This document shows positions 38,201-44,259 of a stretch of DNA of 44,259 nucleotides, one piece after another (within the stretch, counting starts at the first letter, position 1; each line of letters opens with the position of its first letter). The translations under genes were made by a program, and so were the position numbers. Origin of the DNA: a virus; the IMG/VR virus record IMGVR_UViG_3300044641_003958, positions 1-44,259 of that record. One strand, written 5' to 3'. The notes below the pieces were generated by a model. It was given only the letters and a program-made list of their open reading frames with translations. It did not search any database and was not told the DNA's origin.

Positions 38201-41200
38201 ATGTTTTCTAATTCAAACTTTACTGAAGAAGACTGGGATCAGGATGCCTTAAAACAGCAGGTCATTGATTCCCAGAACTATGCACAAGAAGAGGCTGCGC
38301 GTACCCAAGCATTTGAAGGTCAGGTCCAACAGGAAGCGCAGCAATATGATCAAAAGGCTGACCTAGTCAAACCTGATGGTCAACTTAAAACAAGCTTTGA
38401 TACAAAGGATCCAAAGCAGTTCGGCCTGAAGGAGAACTTCCAAGAAGCCCAGAATGCTGTTGTTGGTGGAGCACAGGACGTTGTCAACTCTGTAGCAGCT
38501 GTGCCACAGAAGATCTTTGATCCTCGCTTCTATCAAACCTCAAGCGGTCCCTACCGTCCTGCTTGGTTGCCATTCAACCCTGATGAGCAGCCCATCAATA
38601 AGACTGTTTGGGGTAAGTTCCTTCGTGGTGCTGTTGAGTTCGGTGGTCTTATGGCCCTGACTCGGAAGGCATCTGGTGGTTTATCGAAGGTTGCAGGTAC
38701 TGGGAACGTCGTTGGTAAGGGCCTCCAATACGTTGCTAAGGGTTCTCCGATGGTTAAGGGTCAACCCCTTCAGAACCTCGGTAGAACCGCCCTACACGGT
38801 GTTGTAGTAGGTGCTCCTGCTGACCTGATCGCCAGCACGTCCACTGAATCCAATATGGCAGCTGATCTGATCAAGATGCGGCCTGACTGGGAAGATGCGC
38901 TAAAGCCGTTTGCAACTCATGAGCAAATGAGCCCAGCACAGCGTTCCTTGTACAACATGCTGGAGGGGATGGGGGCTGGTCCTGTACTCGATATTGCAGC
39001 ATCTGGTATTGGTGCTGGAGTCAAGAAGGTCACTACCAACCTCGGTAAGCGTGGTGGTGTTGGTGAAACGAAAGCTCCCGTACCACACCCGAACGACAGC
39101 CGCTATGCATCGATGCGTAAGGCTGCTACAGATCAGCTTGACTTCAAAGTTACTGCTGGTACTCAGCGTGATGTGGAGAAAGCTTTCACTGCTGATCCGA
39201 CGATCAACAAGCAGTGGAAGGAGATGTCTGCTGACGAGCAGTACGCCGCTAAACAGGCCTATGCCCGTAAGGCTGGTTACGACTGGGCTAGCGACAAGCA
39301 CCCAGCGCTAAAGCGTCAGGAGTCCCAAGAAGCCAACGAAATCAACAACGGTATTGAACGCCTGAAGGCTGACCCCGATGGTGAACGTGGGTTTGATTCC
39401 TACATCAACGAAGGTGGTGATGTCCACCAGGGACGTGCCAACAGCACTACAAGGTCCATTGTGGACACCTTGGAAAGTACACATCACATGTCAACCAAAT
39501 GGTCGGAGATGGATGGTACGCCAAATAACTTCATCACTAAGAACGAACTAGAGCGGATTAACAACACGCCCGGTGGAACTCCAATTACCCAAGAGGAGTA
39601 CATGAAGCGGGTTGATCGTGATCCGATCTTCCGTCAGACCATTGAGCAGTTACGTGCCAATCGTGTACCCATCGATGAGCTGGCTCCGCAGGTCATGCGT
39701 GAGTTCGACGAAGTCATTGCTGGGCGAAAGACTATTGCCAACATGACTGATGCTGAGTTTGAATCTCTGTTCACCCGTAACTACGACGAGTACGGGCGGT
39801 ATGCAGGAGTTGATTTCTACTCAGATGTTGACCACCTCAAGGCTGCTGTTCTGACCGGTACTCTGAACCGCGAGCTGCGTGACTATGCACAGCTTCAACG
39901 CTCAATCATGGATCAGGTAGACCCCACTGTAAAGGATGGGACACTTGATCAAATGCTGGACCGCTACACGGCTATTGGCATTGGTCTCAAGCAAAGCCGG
40001 TATCTCCGTAGTACTGCACTGAGCAACCTGAAGTACCTGAATGGTGAGACAACAGTCAAACCTCCAGCAAAGACTGAAATCGGTGCAAAGCTAACTGAGA
40101 TTGCCGATAGTCAACGGAACATCAAAGAACTCATCCGTGAAGCAATTGACAACGATACTTCAGATGAACTGCTCAAGCTGGTGACCGATGCGTTCTCAAT
40201 GAACGACAAGTTGTCCACTTGGGCTGACGTTGATGAGTTCTTCGCTAACAAGCTGACTGGTTACAAAGATGGTGATATCCGCCATCAAAGTGCTATCCAG
40301 AAAGAGCTTGGCTCCCTGATCATCCACAGCACAATTTCTGGTCCCAAGACGCCGCTCCGTGCAGCCTTTGGTACGGGCCTGGTGACCTTCACACGTCCAG
40401 TACAGACCGCGATGGGTGCAATGCTGCGTGGCGACGAACGTGCGTTACGAGGTGCTTGGGCATCGCTGAACGGTATGACCGACAGCATTGGTGAATCATG
40501 GAAGATCTTCCGTCATCAACTCAAATCTAACTTCAGCGGGAACGAGATCCCCGACCTGAACACCATTGCTACCAACTACACCCGTACCGATACGGATGCT
40601 GAATGGGAAGCGATGGGTGAGTGGGTCAAGAACCGTGGTACTGATGCCCACCAAGCTGCTTACGGCTGGGCGAACACACTGCGGTGGATGAACAATAACC
40701 CGTTCCTCACATGGTCTTCACGTGTTATGTCCGCGTCCGACATGGCCTTCCATAACATGATTGGTCGTGCCAGGTTGCGTGAGATTGCCTACCACAAAGC
40801 CTACGACTCCTTGGTCGAGTCAGGTCGAGTTGTAGATGAAGCTGCTATGCCAGACCTTGTAAGCAGATACGAAACTGCTTTCTACGACGAGGTCTTTGAT
40901 GAACGTGGGATGTTGACAGATCAGATGGCTAAGTACTCAGCATCTGAAGCTGCAATGACAAATGATATTCCCAAGCTTGTGGAACGTTTAGAGCAAGCCT
41001 TTGCTGCTCACCCGTTCACTAAGCCGTTCATGCTGTTCACTCGGACAGGCTACAACGCACTTGAACTGGCTGGTAAACACACACCGTTTCTGAACCGGTT
41101 TGTCGAAGAGGTCTCAGCAGTCAAGAACCTTCCAACTGGCCACCCTGACCTGTTGAAGTACGGCATCTCTACTGCTGATGATCACCAAGCAGCTAAAGCA

Positions 41201-42283
41201 TTGATTGCTGGCCGTGAAGCAATGGGTGCATCCGTCATCTTCCTTGCTGGTGGTTTGTACATGTCCGGCCGTCTTACTGGTAATGGACCTGAAGACAAGA
41301 CACTTAGGGATGCATGGATCGGACAAGGGTGGCAACCTAGGTCAATCATGGTTGGCGATAAGTTTGTCAGCTACGACTCGATTGAACCATTCAACAGCTT
41401 CCTCGCAATGGTTGCTGACGTAGGCGACACTCAAAAACAAATGGGTGAAGCATTCAGTGAAAAGATGATTGGTCGCCTGTGGTATCTGGTACAAGCAAAC
41501 GTTGTCAATAAGTCATTCCTCTTTGGGCTTTCTCAACTTACTGAGTTGATGGGTGCCCGGGATGCTGACAAGATCGGCTCTGTTGCCGCAGGTATGCTGA
41601 ACAGCTACATTCCTATGTCAAGCATGCGGAATGAAGTTGGTAAATACTTCAACCCTGGGATGCGTGAACTTGAGGCTGGCTTCCGAGACAGTCTGAAGAA
41701 CCGTAACCTGTGGGCAGGAGAACTTGCTGAGCTTCCCTACAAATACGACACGCTCAATGGTGAACCCTTGAAGCTGTACGACTGGGGTACTCGGACTTGG
41801 AATGCTGTGATGCCGTTCCAACTGAATACTGCCCCCACTGCCACTCGTCAAACACTGTGGCGGTCGCTGTATGACGTAAAAGTCTCGGTCAACACCAAGC
41901 CTGATGGTGGACCTATTCCTGGTCAACTAAAGAGTAAATGGCAGATGCTTATCGGAAAACAGAATGTCGAAGCACAACTGACTGAACTCTTCTACGGCAA
42001 GAAGACTGGTCAACAGATGATGGCTTCGATCCAGAAGATGGAAAAGGATCGTGATGCAGGTCAGCTGACTGAAGCTTCGACATATGTCCACTACCAAGCA
42101 GTCGATAGCATCTTTAAAAACGCCAAGCGTCAGGCTTGGGTACAGATGACGCAGTTCCCAGAAGTCAGTGCCATCCTGCAGCGAGAAGCTACTGCTAACG
42201 CACTTGCGGAGCTACGGAAGAAGGGTCGTTATAACGATGCCGATCAGATGCAACAAGTCCTTAACCTTCCAAACGGTAAGTAG
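38201..42283 (+). CDS. Large internal core protein (T7 gp16-like)
   Basis: 1360 residues (T7 gp16: 1318), predominantly helical and Gln/Ala/Asp-rich. It begins SNFTEEDWDQDALKQQVIDS, has a hydrophobic stretch near residue 150 (LRGAVEFGGLMALTRKASGG) and a clear membrane-like helix in REAMGASVIFLAGGLYMSGR near residue 1015. There is no transglycosylase motif at the N terminus, unlike T7. It should span the inner membrane during DNA ejection. It starts 5 bases after the gp15-like gene. Confidence 0.88.
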   Translation: MFSNSNFTEEDWDQDALKQQVIDSQNYAQEEAARTQAFEGQVQQEAQQYDQKADLVKPDGQLKTSFDTKDPKQFGLKENFQEAQNAVVGGAQDVVNSVAAVPQKIFDPRFYQTSSGPYRPAWLPFNPDEQPINKTVWGKFLRGAVEFGGLMALTRKASGGLSKVAGTGNVVGKGLQYVAKGSPMVKGQPLQNLGRTALHGVVVGAPADLIASTSTESNMAADLIKMRPDWEDALKPFATHEQMSPAQRSLYNMLEGMGAGPVLDIAASGIGAGVKKVTTNLGKRGGVGETKAPVPHPNDSRYASMRKAATDQLDFKVTAGTQRDVEKAFTADPTINKQWKEMSADEQYAAKQAYARKAGYDWASDKHPALKRQESQEANEINNGIERLKADPDGERGFDSYINEGGDVHQGRANSTTRSIVDTLESTHHMSTKWSEMDGTPNNFITKNELERINNTPGGTPITQEEYMKRVDRDPIFRQTIEQLRANRVPIDELAPQVMREFDEVIAGRKTIANMTDAEFESLFTRNYDEYGRYAGVDFYSDVDHLKAAVLTGTLNRELRDYAQLQRSIMDQVDPTVKDGTLDQMLDRYTAIGIGLKQSRYLRSTALSNLKYLNGETTVKPPAKTEIGAKLTEIADSQRNIKELIREAIDNDTSDELLKLVTDAFSMNDKLSTWADVDEFFANKLTGYKDGDIRHQSAIQKELGSLIIHSTISGPKTPLRAAFGTGLVTFTRPVQTAMGAMLRGDERALRGAWASLNGMTDSIGESWKIFRHQLKSNFSGNEIPDLNTIATNYTRTDTDAEWEAMGEWVKNRGTDAHQAAYGWANTLRWMNNNPFLTWSSRVMSASDMAFHNMIGRARLREIAYHKAYDSLVESGRVVDEAAMPDLVSRYETAFYDEVFDERGMLTDQMAKYSASEAAMTNDIPKLVERLEQAFAAHPFTKPFMLFTRTGYNALELAGKHTPFLNRFVEEVSAVKNLPTGHPDLLKYGISTADDHQAAKALIAGREAMGASVIFLAGGLYMSGRLTGNGPEDKTLRDAWIGQGWQPRSIMVGDKFVSYDSIEPFNSFLAMVADVGDTQKQMGEAFSEKMIGRLWYLVQANVVNKSFLFGLSQLTELMGARDADKIGSVAAGMLNSYIPMSSMRNEVGKYFNPGMRELEAGFRDSLKNRNLWAGELAELPYKYDTLNGEPLKLYDWGTRTWNAVMPFQLNTAPTATRQTLWRSLYDVKVSVNTKPDGGPIPGQLKSKWQMLIGKQNVEAQLTELFYGKKTGQQMMASIQKMEKDRDAGQLTEASTYVHYQAVDSIFKNAKRQAWVQMTQFPEVSAILQREATANALAELRKKGRYNDADQMQQVLNLPNGK

Positions 42284-42285
42284 TA

Positions 42286-43287
42286 ATGGCAACAACCCAA
42301 AATACCTACACAGGGAACGGTTCAACCGTTCTCTATGCCTTCACCTTTCCATATCTTGAGACAACCGACATCAAGGTTTCCTTGGATGGTACGGTTACAA
42401 CTGCATACACTCTAGCCAACGCCACTACTATCCAATTCACAACGGCTCCGGACAATGGAGCTGCGATACGTATTTACAGGCAGACTGATGACTCCAATCT
42501 TCAGTCAACGTTCTATCCGGGTTCTGCTATCCGGTCTTCGGACCTGAACGATAACTTCACGCAGACTCTGTATAAAGTCCAAGAAGTTACTAACTACTCG
42601 ATTCAGAATGTCACCAATCAAACCATTGATAGTGTCTGGATTTTTCTTCAATCCCCAGTTGTTCCCACCCCCACTCAATCTGGCCAGGCCGTAAGTAAAT
42701 CTTATGTTGACACCCTAGCGTTCAATACTACGGGCATTGCCGATGGGAACAAAGGTGATATTACTATCTCAAGCCAAGGTAATGTCTGGACGCTTAACCA
42801 GTCATACCTGACTACATCAGCAGCGGCAGCTACCTACGCACCTCTGTCCGGCCTAGGCTCATACCTAACCACAGCCGCAGCGGTAAGCACATATGCACCT
42901 TTAGCATCTCCAACATTTACTGGAACTGTTTCTGGTATCAATGCTTCGTTCAGTGGTACTGTTATTGATGGTAAAGGTAACCTCCGATCTATTCCCGTTA
43001 ATCCTCAAGTTTCTGCCTACACGCTCGTCTTGGCTGACGCTGGAAAATGTATCTCCATCACCACTGGTGGCGTCACAGTTCCGTCGGGAGTCTTTGCAGC
43101 TGGAGATGCAATCACTATCTTCAACAACAGCACAAGCAACCAAAGTATTGTCCAAGGTGCGTCTGTGACGCTCAGGCAAACAGGCACGGCAAATACTGGC
43201 ACTCGCACATTGGCTCAGTACGGCGTTGCAACACTTCTCTGTGTGGCATCAAATACCTTTGTTATTAGCGGCGGGGGATTGAGCTGA
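42286..43287 (+). CDS. Tail fibre (T7 gp17 N-terminal type)
   Basis: 333 residues. The first 110 (NTYTGNGSTVLYAFTFPYLE, IYRQTDDSNLQSTFYPGSAI, RSSDLNDNFTQTLYKVQEVT) are the T7 gp17 attachment domain that binds the gp11/gp12 tail. The rest is repetitive and beta-like (SYLTTSAAAATYAPLSGLGS and SYLTTAAAVSTYAPLASPTF repeats, about 175-215) and ends with VLADAGKCISITTGGVTVPS. It is shorter than gp17 (553); the receptor-binding tip is probably supplied by the following genes. Confidence 0.92.
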   Translation: MATTQNTYTGNGSTVLYAFTFPYLETTDIKVSLDGTVTTAYTLANATTIQFTTAPDNGAAIRIYRQTDDSNLQSTFYPGSAIRSSDLNDNFTQTLYKVQEVTNYSIQNVTNQTIDSVWIFLQSPVVPTPTQSGQAVSKSYVDTLAFNTTGIADGNKGDITISSQGNVWTLNQSYLTTSAAAATYAPLSGLGSYLTTAAAVSTYAPLASPTFTGTVSGINASFSGTVIDGKGNLRSIPVNPQVSAYTLVLADAGKCISITTGGVTVPSGVFAAGDAITIFNNSTSNQSIVQGASVTLRQTGTANTGTRTLAQYGVATLLCVASNTFVISGGGLS

Positions 43288-44096
43288 TGTCAATGCAGCA
43301 GATGTTGCTTGGTGGGAGTTCCGGTATTTCGGCAACCGGAGGCAGTGTCACAAGTTCCGGCGGATTTCGTATTCACACTTTTGCGGCTACTGATACATTT
43401 ACTGTAAATAGTGTTCCCGTGGGAGCCACGGTTGAGTACCTCGTTGTCGCCGGAGGTGGCGGTGGTGGTGGTGGCTTCTACGGCGCTGGTGGCGGTGGCG
43501 CTGGTGGCATGAGAGCTGGAACGCTAACCCTCGCCACTGGGACCTACACCGTGTCAGTTGGTGCGGGTGGATCTGCGTCCAATGGCACCAGTTCCATCTT
43601 TAGCAGCATTGCCGCAACCGGGGGAGGTCGCGGTAGCAGCGGCGGTGGCGCTGCCGGGACAGGCGGATCTGGTGGCGGAGGTGGGGCCAACAATAATTTT
43701 GGCACTGGTGGTGCCGCAGGAACTGCAGGCCAAGGCAACAGCGGCGGCAGTGGAGATTACGCAGGGGGCAGCGTCTATACCGGCGGCGGTGGTGGTGGCG
43801 CAGCGGCTGCAGGAGGAAACGGCAGTGGTAGTCAGAGTGGCCACGGCGGAAGTGGCTCAATTAGCAGCATTACTGGCACCAACCTCTCGTATGCAGGCGG
43901 TGGAGGTGGCGGCGGCCTTGGTTCTTCACCAGGCTTTGGCGGTCCAGGCGGCGGTGGAGGTGGTGGCGTTTACAACACCAATAATGGAAGCCACAACGGC
44001 ACAACAAATACTGGTGGGGGTGGAGGCGGGCACCCTGGCTCTTATGCCGGCAATGGTGGCTCCGGCATCGTTGTTATCCGCTACTCAATTCTTTAA
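43287..44096 (+). CDS. Gly-rich fibre tip/adhesin-like protein
   Basis: 269 residues, of which about half are Gly. After a short N-terminal module (GGFRIHTFAATDTFTVNSVP, VEYLVVAGGGGGGGG) come many poly-Gly blocks separated by short variable loops (FYGAGGGGAGGMRAG, YAGGGGGGGLGSSPGFG), ending GSGIVVIRYSIL. This resembles adhesins with poly-glycine II sandwiches, such as the gp38-type tips of T-even-like phages. The start overlaps the fibre stop by one base. Receptor binding is inferred. Confidence 0.78.
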   Translation: MSMQQMLLGGSSGISATGGSVTSSGGFRIHTFAATDTFTVNSVPVGATVEYLVVAGGGGGGGGFYGAGGGGAGGMRAGTLTLATGTYTVSVGAGGSASNGTSSIFSSIAATGGGRGSSGGGAAGTGGSGGGGGANNNFGTGGAAGTAGQGNSGGSGDYAGGSVYTGGGGGGAAAAGGNGSGSQSGHGGSGSISSITGTNLSYAGGGGGGGLGSSPGFGGPGGGGGGGVYNTNNGSHNGTTNTGGGGGGHPGSYAGNGGSGIVVIRYSIL

Positions 44097-44098
44097 TA

Positions 44099-44259
44099 AT
44101 GGCACACTACGCACAGCTTGACGATCAGAATGCCGTCATCAATGTTTTAGTTGTTGCAAATTCTCAAATTACAAACCCTCAAGGACAAGAAGACGAGCAG
44201 CTTGGAATTGGTTTCTTGTGGCAACTCTTTGGTCGTGACACTTCTTGGGTGCAAACAAG
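44099..44259 (+). CDS. Conserved cyanophage tail-region protein, N-terminal part
   Basis: Start of the gene that continues at 1-299 after closing the circle; together 128 residues. N terminus MAHYAQLDDQNAVINVLVVA, NSQITNPQGQ, then EDEQLGIGFLWQLFGRDTSW. It begins 2 bases after the adhesin stop. Confidence 0.8.
   Translation, partial: MAHYAQLDDQNAVINVLVVANSQITNPQGQEDEQLGIGFLWQLFGRDTSWVQT
44187..44259 (+). repeat. Terminal direct overlap, right copy
   Basis: Identical to bases 1-73; see the left copy. Confidence 0.95.

Noticed and set aside
43544-43860. Minus-strand and alternative-frame Ala/Pro-rich open frames
   Set aside because: They mirror the poly-Gly repeats of the adhesin-like gene and have no independent support.
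1-44259. CRISPR array, insertion sequence or transposase
   Set aside because: No regularly spaced repeats and no transposase motifs were seen in any frame.

Overview
The window is an essentially complete genome of a T7-like (short-tailed, autographivirus-type) cyanophage, most likely infecting Synechococcus or a close relative. Every convincing gene lies on the + strand. The full T7 set is present: single-subunit RNA polymerase, gp2.5 SSB, endonuclease I, primase-helicase, DNA polymerase, gp6 exonuclease, portal, scaffold, capsid, tail tubes A and B, internal virion proteins, gp17-type fibre and both terminase subunits. The cyanobacterial assignment is inferred from a cyanophage-style ribonucleotide reductase pair, DUF3310 and MazG-like genes, ThyX, and an integrase followed by the 5' half of a tRNA-Leu. 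No psbA, hli or talC gene is visible. The last 73 bases repeat the first 73, so the contig closes as a circle of 44,186 bp. The cut falls inside one tail-region gene.

Layout. 1-5913: end of the fibre region, lysis genes, small terminase, a cluster of small nucleases, a basic low-complexity protein and the large terminase. 5914-7428: two largely non-coding AT-rich or structured stretches around thyX, where the physical genome ends probably lie. 7429-11710: early region of many tiny overlapping genes, a Cys-rich DUF7227-like protein, a ribbon-helix-helix protein, a winged-helix regulator and a tyrosine integrase, then the tRNA-Leu attP. 12005-23332: RNA polymerase and the replication and nucleotide-metabolism block. 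In this block the DNA polymerase is split into exonuclease and polymerase reading frames, and a class I RNR alpha/beta pair is present. 23319-44099 and onward: virion genes in T7 order.

The most unusual features are in the structural block. The major capsid gene is interrupted after codon 32 by a 231-nt group I intron without an ORF; P, Q, R and S elements can be read directly and splicing restores the capsid frame. Between scaffold and capsid, which are neighbours in T7, sits an extra four-gene cassette. It encodes an RlpA-type lytic transglycosylase domain, a small probable structural protein, a 610-residue fibre-like protein with two lectin-like repeats, and a small partner.

Regulation. 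Candidate signals include a recurring motif of the form TTCCACTRRRYCAAC upstream of early genes and the RNA polymerase, two CTATARCGGGGG sites each followed by a G/C hairpin, a leader with mutually exclusive hairpins before the early operon, and a terminator just after the capsid region that matches the position of T7 T-phi. These regulatory assignments are inferences from sequence pattern only.
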